From Raffaelea ambrosiae (taxonomy: Eukaryota; Ascomycota; Sordariomycetes; Ophiostomatales; Ophiostomataceae), in the NCBI GenBank assembly GCA_002778195.1, contig PCDI01000011.1:857293-921292 (forward strand): DNA of 64,000 bases, given 5' to 3'. Both the position numbers and the translations under genes were made by a program. The notes below the pieces were generated by a model, which worked only from the letters and a program-made list of their open reading frames with translations, was not told the DNA's origin and searched no databases. Positions 33,467-44,569 of the stretch are shown one piece after another. Within the stretch, counting starts at the first letter, position 1. Each line of letters opens with the position of its first letter.

Positions 33467-34201
33467 CTACATCGACCGCAGGTAGTTGTCCTCCTTGATC
33501 TTCGCCCGCCGCTCCTTCCGCATCGCCACCCGCAGCTCGGTCCGCTTCGCTGCGGCAAGCAGCGTCGACACCGTATCGTCGGGGCCGCCTTCGCCGCCCG
33601 GCAGGTTGATCGTCTGTTTCTGCAGCGGGACCTTGCGTTCCAGCGCCGACATGTCTCCAGACTCGGCCATCTTGGCTTCGAGCTCGCGCCGCCGCTTCAG
33701 CGCAATCTTTCTCTGCTTTTTGGATCGTGCTAGTGTGGGGTGTTAGAGGGAGAGACCAGTATGCAAACTATAGAGCTTGTTGTACGCACAATATTCGTCG
33801 CCGGCGTCAGCGTCGTTTTCCACCTTGGTCTTCTTCGTCACTTCCAGACAGTTCCACAACCACGCTGGGTACTCTTCGTCCCGGAGGGCCACCGGGTCTG
33901 TCTTGCCCTTGATGTAGTTGAGGCCCGAGAGGACGGTGCCTGCAGGACATGCCGATTTTGGCGTCTCCGAACCACCTCCGGACGAATCGACCGCTGCGTC
34001 CTTTGCCTCTGCTGGTGCTGCGTTTGCTTCCGCGGCTGCCGCTTGCCGGGTCGTTGTGCTCGTCGAGAAGAGCATGACCCGCCGCGGGTAGGCGAGCCGT
34101 GCTGCGGCTGGCTGCCATTGTGATGGTCCTGCGTACCGTCTTGTCGGCTGAGCCAATGCTCGGCGCATGGCTATCCGCCCGGCGGCTGCTGCGTGTGCCA
34201 T
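33467..34201 (-). CDS. MRPL37: Mitochondrial large-ribosomal-subunit protein mL54 (MRPL37)
   Basis: Exons are 33790-34201 and 33467-33729 with a 60-nt intron, giving 224 aa. The N-terminus is Arg/Ala-rich without acidic residues (MAHAAAAGRIAMRRALAQPT), a typical matrix-targeting leader. The conserved core is CPAGTVLSGLNYIKGKTDPV followed by LRDEEYPAWLWNCL, which identifies the mL54 family. A basic RSKKQRKIALKRRRELEAKM stretch and a C-terminal ERRAKIKEDNYLRSM complete it. The donor GTGCGT and acceptor CTAG agree in phase. An internal Met (MRRALAQ) could also start translation and would still leave a leader. The gene is transcribed in the same direction as the NDUFB10 gene, but 760 bp away, so they are separate units. 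Confidence 0.9.
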
Positions 34202-34964
34202 ATTGGGTTGCAGAGGGAGGAGAGGTGGTCAAAGTTGCTGGTCTCGTGGGCATGCAAAAAAGCGAAGCAGCCAAAGCTACCCAAATTTTCTGCGACGAGC
34301 TTTTTCGGCGTTACGACCGGCAGCCTTATGCATGCACGTGATCTGCTGTTTTACGAGAACGGAATTGCAGAGGTTGAACTTTTGCTTCTACGGCATGGAA
34401 ACTCAAAATCAAAGCTAAAGGGGAAATTTAATGGCAAGTTGCGTATTCGTTGGCAAAGTTTGAAAGGGTTTGGAGAAAGAGCGCGGCAGAGTTTGCATAT
34501 CTCTGTGCTCACCTGCACCGTTTAGAGGCTTTCACACCAGAAAAGGCCGACCCACTGGACCAATCAAATTCGTCCCGTTTCTGGTGAGCTCATCCGGCGC
34601 AGAAAATCTAAAAATGGCCACCACGCGACGTCAAAAGGTTGGTACATTGGCAGCAGTGCAAGGAAGAGCTGCACTGGGAGAGAGAACAACTGATTTGCAG
34701 AACCGATAAATTCCAATTTCGTGGGGTTTTTGGATTTTCGCAGAAAAAAAAAATATGTACAGAGATTTTGGTCCCAGGGTCCCGTTTGCCTTTGGTGAAC
34801 AAAATACCACAATCATCCACACGCACGTTATCTTCATGCCATGTTTCTGGCCTCCAACCGGGTCTTCCCCAGCTCCCAATCGTATGCAAAGTGGAGCTTG
34901 ATCACTCGGTCGAGGTCGTGTCGTTATACATTGCCGACTGTCATAAGATGGCGCGGCGGTTCGT
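34202..34964. other. Intergenic region
   Basis: No gene recognised between two genes on the minus strand. It should contain the mL54 promoter and the NDUFB10 3' end. Confidence 0.5.
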
Positions 34965-35353
34965 TTATTGCTTCTCCTCCAGCTTCGAGAGGTAGTTTTG
35001 TTGCTCGAAAAGGTAGCCCTTGACCCGGGCAGACTTGAGCAGCTGCAGGTACCGCTCTGTAGTGCACATGTTAGCATTCCGTCCAATGACTAGGCAATAA
35101 ATCGTTCGGACATGGAGCTTCACGAACCTCGCAGATGACCGCACTTTTCCAGGTGGTTCACACCCTCGCGGTAGTAGCACTTGCTCATCTCCTCCCGCAC
35201 CAGCCGGCCCATCATGACCTGCACCCACTGCTCGCGAATAATGGCATCCTGCGCCTGCTTTAAGCGCTTGTTGTCGTCGTAGTCGACGCCGTCAAAGGTC
35301 GGCGGGACAGTCGGCTTGCGGGCCAGGAAGGCGGCCGACTCGGGCGTCGGCAT
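34965..35353 (-). CDS. NDUFB10: Complex I subunit NDUFB10 / PDSW (fungal 12.3-kDa subunit)
   Basis: Accessory subunit of mitochondrial NADH:ubiquinone oxidoreductase, on the intermembrane-space side of the membrane arm. Exons are 35128-35353 and 34965-35056 with a 71-nt intron, giving 105 aa, close to the 12.3-kDa Neurospora protein. The protein opens MPTPESAAFLARKPTVPPTF, then DYDDNKRLKQAQDAIIREQW and VREEMSKCYYREGVNHLEKC, with Cys residues of the kind expected for IMS import. It closes with KGYLFEQQNYLSKLEEKQ. There is no cleavable presequence, as usual for the family. Splicing inside GHLR-ERYLQLL is fixed by family agreement. Confidence 0.93.
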
Positions 35354-35974
35354 GGCGGGCAGGTGGGTTAGTGGTGTGTGTTTGAGGGGAGGGGCGGGAG
35401 CGAAAAAGAACAGGCGTCTTCTTCAGATACGACAGAAAAAGACGCAGCCGTGGAAAAAAGAGGCGTGTCGTCGGTGGGGGTTTTGGATGTATTGGACAAT
35501 GGTCGTCTCCGGGCTGTCGGGGCGAGAAGAGAGGATGACAGGTTCAGAGCCGAATCAATTGCACTACTCGCGGTATTACGGGGCGGATGCTTCCTGACAA
35601 ACTTGGTGCCTGATCACTAAGGCCGGAACTCTGTTTAGCTTGTCTCACATTACGCATGACATGCAGTCGTTCACCGCCTGGGGCCACAGCCCCACTCAAG
35701 GCGCCAAAAACGCTGTTTGACCAACCACACAAATTTCTTATCAGAAAATTTTGCCCGTCAAAAAAAAAAAAAATTTCCTCAAAGCTATCCAGCCGCTTCC
35801 CTCATATATCCCCTCCCAGCTTTTTTTTTTACCGTTCATCTGCTCTTTCTCTTCCCATACCACACAACCAGAAAAGTCTTTTTTTTACCCTAAACACTTT
35901 CGACTTTTCTATTTTTTAGCTATTCTTCATCCGATTTTCACAATCATCATCCCATAAACACAATCACATTCACA
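35354..35974. promoter_or_regulatory. Divergent promoter region, NDUFB10 / nucleolin-like gene
   Basis: A 621-bp spacer without a gene. The last 220 bp before the nucleolin-like ATG are strongly pyrimidine-rich, with poly-A and poly-T runs (35760-35775 and 35820-35830) and CATATATCC at about 35804-35812. Such leaders are common in highly expressed fungal genes. Confidence 0.55.
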
Positions 35975-37457
35975 ATGGGCAAGAAGGACGTCAAGGTCAA
36001 GGCCTCCAAGAGCGCCGACGCCGTCAAGGCTGTCAAGAAGACTGAGGCCGTCTCGGTCAAGAAGGCCTCCAGCGGCAAGAAGTCCAAGGCCATTCCCGAG
36101 AAGAAGGTCGAGAGCGAGAGCGAGGAGGAGGACTCTGAGTCCGATTCCGATTCTGAGGCTTCCGATTCCAGCGAATCCGAGTCTGAGTCTGAGAAGGAGG
36201 AGGAGAAGCCCAAGGCCAACGGCAAGACCAACGGCAAGACCAACGGCAAGGCCAACGGCAAGGTCAACGGCAAGACCAACGGTGCCAAGGCGGAGGCCAA
36301 GGTTGAGGCCGAGTCTTCGGACTCTGACTCTTCGGACTCGTCTGACTCTGACGAGGAGGAGGAGAAGAAGGAGGAGAAGCCTGCTAAGGCTGAGAAGAAG
36401 ACTGCCGCCAAGGCCGAGAAGGTATGTCTAAATTGGTCTCGACGTTTTCTGTTGCTGTCCGTCCCATTTTGCTGTCGTACTAAGCATAACTAACAATTTT
36501 TTTTTACAGTCTGACTCGGATTCTGATGACTCGGAGGACGACTCTGACGACTCTGACAGCTCTGAGGACGACTCTGAGGAGGAGAAGGAGGAGACCAAGG
36601 CTGAGGAGCCTTCCAAGAAGCGCAAGGCCGAGGACGACGCCGACGCTGAGGAGGAGACCGAGACTAAGAAGGCCAAGAAGGACGAGTCTGCCGAGTCCGC
36701 CTCTGCCACCCTCTTCGCTGGCAACCTCAGCTTCAAGGTCGACGACGACTACCTGCTGTCGGAGTTCAAGTCCTGCGATGGTGTCACCAGCGCTCGTGTC
36801 ATCACCGACCGCGAGTCTGGCCGCTCCAAGGGCTATGGCTACATCGACTTCGAGTCTGGTGACGCCGCCCAGGCCGCCTTCGACAAGATGCAGGGTTACT
36901 ACCTGGAGGGCCGTGAGCTCCGCCTTGACTTTGCTAACCAGCGCCCCAAGAACGACGCCGGCGCCTCGCCGGCCAACAACCGCGCTAAGAAGTACGGCGA
37001 CACCATCAGCCCCGAGAGCGACACCCTCTTCGTCGGCAACCTGCCTTTCCAGGCCGACGAGGACACCGTCTCGCAGTTCTTCAACGATGTCAGCAATGTC
37101 AAGAGTGTCCGTCTGCCGACTGATCAGGAGTCGGGCCGCCCCAAGGGCTTCGGCTACGTTTCGTTCTACTCGGTCGAGGACGCCAAGAAGGCTTTTGAGT
37201 CTCTGAACGGCCAGGACTGCGCCGGTCGCAGCGTCCGTCTGGACTACTCTTCTCCCCGCCCGCCCCGTGAGGGTGGCTTCGGCGGCGGCCGTGGTGGCGG
37301 CCGCGGCGGTTTCGGTGGCCGCGGTGGTGGCCGTGGTGGTTTCGGTGGCCGCGGTGGTGGTGGCGGCTTCGGTGGCCGCGGTGGCGGCCGTGGTGGTTTC
37401 GGTGGTGGCCGCGGCGGTGGCGACCGTGGTTTCCAGGGCAAGAAGATCACTTTCTAA
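35975..37457 (+). CDS. NSR1: Nucleolin-like protein Nsr1/Gar2
   Basis: Nucleolar protein needed for pre-rRNA processing and 40S production. Exons are 35975-36421 and 36510-37457 with an 88-nt intron, giving 464 aa. The N-terminal 230 residues alternate Lys-rich and Ser/Asp/Glu-rich blocks, likely casein-kinase-2 targets, and include a short NGKTNGKTNGKANGKVNGKT repeat. Two RRMs follow: ATLFAGNLSFKVDDDYLL with GYGYIDFES, and DTLFVGNLPFQADEDTVS with GFGYVSFYS. The C-terminus is a GGRGG/GGFGG box, the usual arginine-methylation region. Codon choice is strongly biased toward C-ending and AAG codons, as in highly expressed genes. The intron falls inside the acidic region. Confidence 0.95.
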
Positions 37458-40400
37458 GCAATTAGAAGGTGATTTTCGAGAGGTGGTGGGACGCAAAGAG
37501 GGAAGGTTGGCGAGAGTTGCAGACCAGGGCTTTAGTCTTATTCTCTTTCTGCCTTTTTTCTCTTTGTCCCCTGCCTTCATATAAAGCACAAGGACAAACT
37601 GTTCCTGAGGGCTCGTCGTTGCACACTGTTATTGGTTTTGGCTAAGTTGGCTGTCGGTCTGGACTTTACTTTTTGGGTCTACATCTGTTTACACACGCAT
37701 GGGACACCTTGTTCGGTGTATGTGTTCTTAGGTGGAGATCTGAAAATTGTTCAGAGGCTCGTGAGAGACGCTTAACACTTTTGATTGTCTTCATTTTTTC
37801 CCATTCTGGGGGAGAAATGGGATATGAAAAAAGAAGGACGCTGCGATTTAACAACTGAGGGCTCGATCGTACCTGTGGGCTTTGTGGCTTTTTTGCTCCT
37901 GCCTCCCGAAGGAGCTGGCTACTGAATGACCCGATGGCTTGTTGGCTTGCTGGCTTACGAATTAAAAAGCTCGTGGAACACTCCGTTGTATTTTTTGATA
38001 ACCTCAAAAAATTGCAACACTCCCGAAAACAAAAAAAAGGGTGATGGGTTTCCTGTCGATTGCTGTCAAATATTTACACTGGGGGTTTTGAAGTTTTGGT
38101 GTTTCCTGTGGGCTACCGCGTGGGGTTTCTGAGGGCTTTCTTATGATGCCAGCAGAGAAGGAGAAGATTATGAGGCCAATCTGGGACGAAACTCGACATG
38201 AGTGGACCAAGAATGGATATCTGCTTCTTTTTCTTTTCTGCGACATGGCTTCGGCGACGGCTGCTACGTTCCCTGAGGGCTCTTTGTTGTCTCTGTTCTG
38301 CTCGTTACGAGGGTTTTAAAAAAGTGTAAAGGGGGTTTCGGGTTTGCTTTGTTTTTGGTTGGTCTGGCTGGCAGATCTCTTTTAAGATCTAAGTAATCGT
38401 TTTTTTCACTTTGCATCGTCGGTTCCGTATCTGGGGCGTGGTGTTGTTCCAAACAACATCAGTAAAACGAAGGCCAAGGCTTGGAGGCTGGAACAAGAGT
38501 TTGCTCTCTCGTCTCTGTTCCTCCTCCTTGGTCTTCGTCGTGGGCTAGCTGGCATAACGTCTATCTTCAAGAGCAATCTGGTTGATTGGGTGTCTAGCTG
38601 GTAAGTACGCATATACCCTTTTGCATTTCCTGATGTGTTTAATATCCCTCCCCCTCCAGCCCATAGATGCATCGCTTATACGGCGTTGTGGTCCATAAAA
38701 GTTTTTACTTTGAATTACAATTATTATTAAGTCATCGTTGTGTTCTGTGACCTGTATTGATGTGCGCGCGTGTGTGTGTGTGTGCGTGCACTATGTATGT
38801 CCGTAAATAGAGAGTGTGTGCCACACACGGCCTGCCCTGTGCCCTTGATATTGGGTTCGTGACGTCGGCGTTCTCCAGTTCAGGCTCCAATTTTGTCGTC
38901 CTTTGATGGGCACAATAGTCATTTTCTTTTAAATGAGGGTCCTTCAACTAGGTTCAACAAAAAAAAGAGAGCAAAAAAGTATTGATGGCGAAAACGGTTA
39001 CGTTTCCTACAAAGTACTTCACACCGTACAAGTGTTCTTTGCGAGGTACTGCCGAACTTGGCGGTGGGTGTGAGCTCGTACTTTTGAGGGAAATGGGAAC
39101 TTTCTTGACATCCGTGTGTTATTCAACAAAAAAACAAGCAAAGCAAAGTAACCCCCCAAAGTCGTTTCGCTCCCCTTGCATTGTGTGTGGTGATGCCAAG
39201 GTCAGTTGGTGCCGATGTCGCAGCTGCCTCGCGTGTCCCCCTATTACTGGGCAGGGCTTGCCAGCCTTTCAGCTTTTCAGCACAACCTCACCGAGGCGGA
39301 CCAGGCCCGCCATCCCACCCTCTCTGCTCGCCTACCAAATTTAGGTGGGCTGCTCCGACCCACAGGCCAAGGAGCCCTTTCTTCTTGTAAATTGGCATGC
39401 CATTTCTCTTGGGCTGATCCTCAGACGAGAGGAGCAACAAAGGTGAGCTCGGGAAGTCTGGTATCCGTTGTACGGGTTGGGTCCAAGCTACCCGGGCTAG
39501 GACCAATGGTGGCTGCCTTGCTGCAAGGGCGTGTTCCTGGGCAAGAACAGGCAGCCTCTTCTTCTGGTGGCCTTCCAGTCTCTCTGATAGGAGGGGGGGA
39601 TAATACTGAGCGACACTGGGCGACACTGAGACTACCGAGGCATGACTACAGAAACGTGACCCCCCCCCCAATCGTGACTGTGTCTTACTATGATAGTAGT
39701 TATGCAAGTCCGAATCGATAATAATAATACGTGCGCACCCGGTTCGTAAAACTGGTCATTTGGAATGGCGCTGGCTTCACACCACCCTTCTTCTCTGCGG
39801 ACGGCTGCGGCTGCTTCCTTGCTCCCCTTCTGTTGACGGCGTTTGTTTCTTGGTTGGTTGGTTCGTGTGTCTCTTGATCGACTGTTTGGCCTCCCACACG
39901 ACAAACAGGAAATACGGGGGCATACGAGTACGTGGCGGGCCAGGCAGAGACTAGCAGACTAAAAAGGAGGTGCCGACGCCATCTAATCAGTGCGTGGGAG
40001 TGGGGTGGTGGGTGTGTCTCGTCGTGGGTGTGCGGTGGGAAAACGCATATTTGTGCTCCCTTTCTCTCTTCCTCTCTTCTCTTGTCGGGGGCCAATCGTC
40101 CGCTTTCTCTGGGCCCGAGTGCCACGCAGCAGAAACAACAAGTGGTGTAGCCATATTAATATATTGGGCATGTTGGGTGCAATATTAGGCAATGTGCGTG
40201 GGGTTGCAAGATGGCTGCACGGTTGCGAGAAGGGGGGGCATGGCCAGATCCTAGGCATTGTCCGCATCATCGTCATCACACAAGCACTCTCTAGCACTCC
40301 CTTGCGTGCAGCATCGCCCGAGCGTATCTGGCGATGGCGCTGAGGTGGCAAGGAGCATGTGTGGCAGGAAGCAAGGCCACATGGTCCCGGGCCTGGTCCT

Positions 40401-42796
40401 GTCTCGCTTTTGGCGGTTTCCCGAATGTCTCAAGTTGTTTCCAAAGACTCGAGTATCTCGAGATGCAACCGAAACTCACCACGCAGTCTGGTTTGGGTGT
40501 CATCCATCCCGCACATGCACACACACACACCCACCCGCACAGCAAAGCCTCGCTGTTGCAGCCCTTGGCTGACGTGTGTCGTCAGAAACGAAAAAGGCTG
40601 ATGGTAAGTGTGTTCGTAGACTGTATGCCATTCTTGGCTCAGAGCACCTCGATTTCTTGGTTCTGTGTCCTCTTTTGGGCCTCGCCCGGCCAAGACGGAT
40701 ACGCTCCAATATCAGCTGCAGCTGCCTCTGACCCTCCCTCTTCTGAACGGCAGGACCACATGCGCTGAGACTACCAAACGAGCACGGCGCGCACACCGAA
40801 GACATGGCACGCAAAATCCCGTAATGCCTGCTTCCTTTTTCCAAAAGTTCGCCAATAGGGCAGAACCAGAAATGATCCCCTGCCATGCTTCCCCGACTAA
40901 CTTACGAGTAGTGTCGGAGGTGTGCGTGGAATGTGTGCCGTGTAGCTGCACACCAGCAAGTATCTTTTTTGGGGGGGGTGATTGCCTGTCCTGGTCGACG
41001 CCTATTATGAGCAAGTTGCGGGTGCCCATACTATGTATGCATCGTACTGGCAGTCTTCCCAGACGGCACGGCATCGGATGTTGGATTCGGCTCTCGGACA
41101 CACGACACTTTACCTTGGTGCGTTTGGCTATCTGGCAGCAAGAACCAGGTATGCTCGGAAACACAGCATGCAGCGACCTCAGTCGAGTTCGCCAGGCAAA
41201 TCGCATCATGGTTGCTGGAAGTGGGGGGATTCAACTGTCCACTTTCTGGCCTTACCTGCACGTTTTGTCCACTTTGATGTTTCGGGTCTTTTGGCAGCGG
41301 CTGGGTTCACAAGATTGGGACTTGGGAATCGGGACTAGGGGGGGCCTTGCAAGCAGGGACGGGGGGGGGGGGGCTTCCACCCTGGGCAGCCCCAACAAAA
41401 ACGCAGCCAAAGCGCAAAGGGCGGGAAGACTACTGCACAAGCCACCGGGCGGGGCGACTGCCTGTGAGTGCCACTACGGTGGTGGTAAGATACTCGTACA
41501 CCGCAGTTACGGCCATGTATCCTCCTGCGTCACCGGGCATGGAAGATACTTTACGCAATGTATCCTGCTATATGTCTCGCTATGTATCCTACTACGCATC
41601 CTACTATGCCTCTGTGGGTGTGCGTGAGAGACACTCAACCTGTGAGGGGGTTTGCTGCAGTCACACACCCCCACCATCACCAGCCTGTTTTGGCGGGCGC
41701 GCGCTCACCAGCAAGAGGGCGCCGCCGTCGTCGTCTCGGAGGGTCGTCGAAAAGGAAAAGAGCCCCGTCCGCCGACAGCCATATATAAGGGGAGACAACG
41801 GCGCGCCGATCGACCATCAGATAGGACTCGTAACAAGGCAATATGGCCCGCGTCTTACATCTGTGGAGATAGACCTTTCTTATCTCCCATCTCTTCGGCT
41901 TCAGGACTACGAAACAGACTAGTTACAATGCGTGCTAAGAAACGCTGCATCTTCTAGTTAATACTATCTTCCCCACTAGACTCGCCCCAGCGGTCAGCCT
42001 GTGCCTCTGCCAGCGTGTTGTCTGACGGCGCCCAGCCAAAGACGCAATACGGGATCAACGCATTTGCAGCTTCTCGACGTGGCCCTCCTTCTTGTCCTTT
42101 TTCTTCAGGCCTCTCGCCTTCGTTTGTTCTTTCTCTTTTCTGGCTTCTCCTCGTTTCTTTGTCGCTCTTGCCGCTTTCGTCGCCGTCAACAGCTCATTCT
42201 CCAAGTCGCACCTGCCTGCACTTCGCCCTACCCCTCACTACTCCGACCACGGGGTCTTTCCAGCGACGCCGGTTGACGTATTATCTCACTGCCCACCGCC
42301 TTGTCACTTTGTGTGGTCGCGTCCCAACTCTTGCGCGCGCGGGGGCTATAATTGGGCGTGGCATGTGGCAGTACCCCCAACGGGGAAAGAACGACGATCC
42401 TACCCTGCTGCGTGGCCTCTGAGTGGCTTCTGAGTGCCTTCCTTCGCTGAAATTTCGCTCGGAAAAGAGGGGGGCTGATTCCCACCTGCACCTGAAAGGA
42501 AGCAGCCACCGGCGTGCCTGCTGTCCTGTACGCTACAAGCCCCGTTCGCTTTGGTTGGAGCCCAACCCAACAAAGGGTCTGTGTTTCAAAAGGCGCCCGT
42601 CCCTTTCTGTCGACTCATTTCTCGCTGCTTTCGCGACTGCTGGGCTTTTTTTTCCCTTTTTTTTTTGTATTCTCCTTTTGTTTTCCTTTCCCCTTGTTCA
42701 CGATCGAATACCCGCGCCTTTCACGCCCTTTTTTTTGGGTTCCCAGCCTGTCTACTCGACTGCAGATACACACACACCACCGAACGACTCCTCATC
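37458..42796. other. Gene-poor 5.3-kb stretch
   Basis: The longest gene-free stretch of the window. Open frames up to 320 codons occur but have no domain, no consistent composition and no splice logic. I note four copies of CTGAGGGCT (37605, 37855, 38129, 38273), a TG-rich microsatellite at 38763-38785, a C run at 39661-39670, several TATGTATCCT-like short repeats at 41543-41600, and a strong TATA-like TATATAAG at 41786-41793. The last 800 bp are pyrimidine-rich and probably include the leader of the following gene. Noncoding RNA genes are possible but unproven. Confidence 0.4.
41784..41793 (+). promoter_or_regulatory. TATA-box-like ATATATAAGG
   Basis: A near-consensus TATA element lies 1.0 kb upstream of the BNIP3-like ATG. 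It could drive that gene with a long leader, or a noncoding transcript. Inference from motif only. Confidence 0.3.
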
Positions 42797-44569
42797 ATGT
42801 CTCCTCTATCTGGACGAGACCCTCTCGCGGGCGCAGAGGGCACTACGCCCACGGCTAGTCGTATGGCGACATCCGGCGCCTCGCACAGTCCTGCGTCGGC
42901 CAGCATGGCCTATTCAGCCACAACACGGCGCAACGAAGGTCAGTTTTGCGTACCAGAAGCAAGGCCGCGGTGCCAGGGTTCCAGGGAGGACGAAATCCGT
43001 CTCGATGCGGACGAACCCCCCTTCTATGCGGACCTGGAAAGCAGTTATCCGGCAGGCGACACAAGTAGTCGCACAGTGCTGACATCATCGACTTCAGAAT
43101 CCTGGGTCGAGATCGCCTCCCAGCCCTCGTCGTCCTCGCTCTCGTCTATCACAGACGAAATTGTTATTACCGGCCTGCGGGTCGGCCACGGCGCCAGCGG
43201 ACCCAACGGCGGCGCGATGCCCGCGGCTCCACAGCGGAGGCGGCGTCTTCTACAGCAAGTCGAGGCCGCGCACGGCTCGCGGTCCGTGTCCTCTCCCCTG
43301 CCCAACACATCAGGCTCGCAGCCGGTGCAGCGACACGTCAGCCTCGTCAGCCCGGCCCGGAGCACTGCAGGCAGCAGCCAGGAAGAATATGACGAGACCG
43401 AGAGCGAGGAAGACCACGTAATGTCCAGCTCTGCAGAGAACGTGCAGGCGCCACTCCAGACGTTTTCTTTGCTGCGCCAGCGAGAGCAGGAACGGCGGCG
43501 GCAGAAGAAGGCGGCGGCGAGCGATGGCGACGACGAAGAGGACGACGATGACGATGACGGAACCGCTCTCGGCCTGCCCGCGTCTGGAACGCCCACCTTC
43601 AGCCCCCAGCCAAACGCATTCTCTCACCCGCCGACACATCTGCAGGAGCAGCAGCAGCAGCAGCAGTATCGCTCGCTGCCTTCTCCCCACCAGCACCTAG
43701 CATCGCCCTATGCGCGGTCGTCTTCCGTGTCCCAAAAGCCGCAGCAGCGGCCCTCGCGCAGCTCTGCGCCGCGTGACTTTGTGTCCGCGCACCGGGAAGA
43801 CAACGATGCTGCTCTTCGCGCATCCCTCACCACACTGCTCTCCTGTGCTGCCGCTGCACGTGGCCTGTCTAACAAGAAGGAGGCGACCAACTACGGCATG
43901 GCCGAGGCTTCGGGCATCAATAGCGGCCTCAGACCGAGCAACCAACCTATGGACATTTGCCTCGTCCCGGAGTCCGACCTCATGGCCGAGACACCCGCAT
44001 CACCCCGTTCGCGCGGCAGCAATAAATCCTTCTCTCCCCCACGGATACAGACTCAGCAGTCAGGAAAGCAGCCGTCGCGTAATGCCACGTCCCGCTCTGC
44101 CCAGCGTTCACACGATGCCGCAACTTCAAAGGCAGCTGAGCAGACGCACGTTTCGTCTCGGGGCAGCAATCTCAGCACGGTTTCGTCGTCGAGCAAGAGC
44201 AAACGCTCGGCCGCAGCGGCAGCCTCAGGGAACGGCGCAAAGGCACCGCGGGCTACAAAGAAGAAGCGAACGGCCACGTCGGCGGCCGATGCTGAAGGCA
44301 CGGCGACCTTCATCAGCCCTACCCTTCTCACCTGGGTCGTCAGCGCTGGCGTTGTCGTCCTGGTGTCTGTGGTGGGCTTTGGCGCTGGGTTTGTCCTGGG
44401 TCGTGAAGTCGGCCGCCAAGAAGCTGCATCTGCATCCATGTCTGGCAGCACCTTGGGTAGCAGCACAGCCAATGCCACATCGTCCTGTGGCCGCGAGATT
44501 ATGCGGTCGTCGACTGGGGGCACGCTGCGGAGGTTTCGCTGGGGCACCGGCATGAACGTTGTGGCCTAA
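42797..44569 (+). CDS. BNIP3/NIX-like membrane protein, candidate mitophagy receptor
   Basis: Single exon, 590 aa; the start MSPLSGRDPL is the first ATG that opens protein-like sequence. Most of the protein is disordered (Ser, Ala, Gln, Pro) with an acidic block EEDDDDDDG. Residues 102-106 read SWVEI inside a Ser/Thr/Glu context, a W-x-x-I Atg8-interacting motif almost identical to the SWVEL of animal BNIP3 and NIX. One membrane segment lies at about residues 508-534 and ends GFGAGFVLGREVGR, with a glycine zipper; the BNIP3 segment, as I recall it, ends GLGIYIGRRL. A 55-residue polar tail follows. A basic patch (KKKR) precedes the membrane segment. There is no signal peptide, so tail-anchored-like insertion into the outer mitochondrial or ER membrane is inferred. 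Function is a hypothesis; the membrane segment and motif are seen directly. Confidence 0.75.
   Translation: MSPLSGRDPLAGAEGTTPTASRMATSGASHSPASASMAYSATTRRNEGQFCVPEARPRCQGSREDEIRLDADEPPFYADLESSYPAGDTSSRTVLTSSTSESWVEIASQPSSSSLSSITDEIVITGLRVGHGASGPNGGAMPAAPQRRRRLLQQVEAAHGSRSVSSPLPNTSGSQPVQRHVSLVSPARSTAGSSQEEYDETESEEDHVMSSSAENVQAPLQTFSLLRQREQERRRQKKAAASDGDDEEDDDDDDGTALGLPASGTPTFSPQPNAFSHPPTHLQEQQQQQQYRSLPSPHQHLASPYARSSSVSQKPQQRPSRSSAPRDFVSAHREDNDAALRASLTTLLSCAAAARGLSNKKEATNYGMAEASGINSGLRPSNQPMDICLVPESDLMAETPASPRSRGSNKSFSPPRIQTQQSGKQPSRNATSRSAQRSHDAATSKAAEQTHVSSRGSNLSTVSSSSKSKRSAAAAASGNGAKAPRATKKKRTATSAADAEGTATFISPTLLTWVVSAGVVVLVSVVGFGAGFVLGREVGRQEAASASMSGSTLGSSTANATSSCGREIMRSSTGGTLRRFRWGTGMNVVA

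Noticed and set aside
37600..38300. C/D snoRNA cluster suggested by repeated CTGA motifs
   Set aside because: I found no RTGATGA boxes paired with terminal stems at suitable distances, so no RNA gene is called; kept only as an observation.
39206..39721. 171-codon open frame
   Set aside because: Same reasons: no recognisable motif and no supporting splice or regulatory context.
40665..41627. 320-codon open frame in the gene-poor block
   Set aside because: No domain, erratic composition, no codon bias and crossing frames of similar quality; not supportable as a gene.
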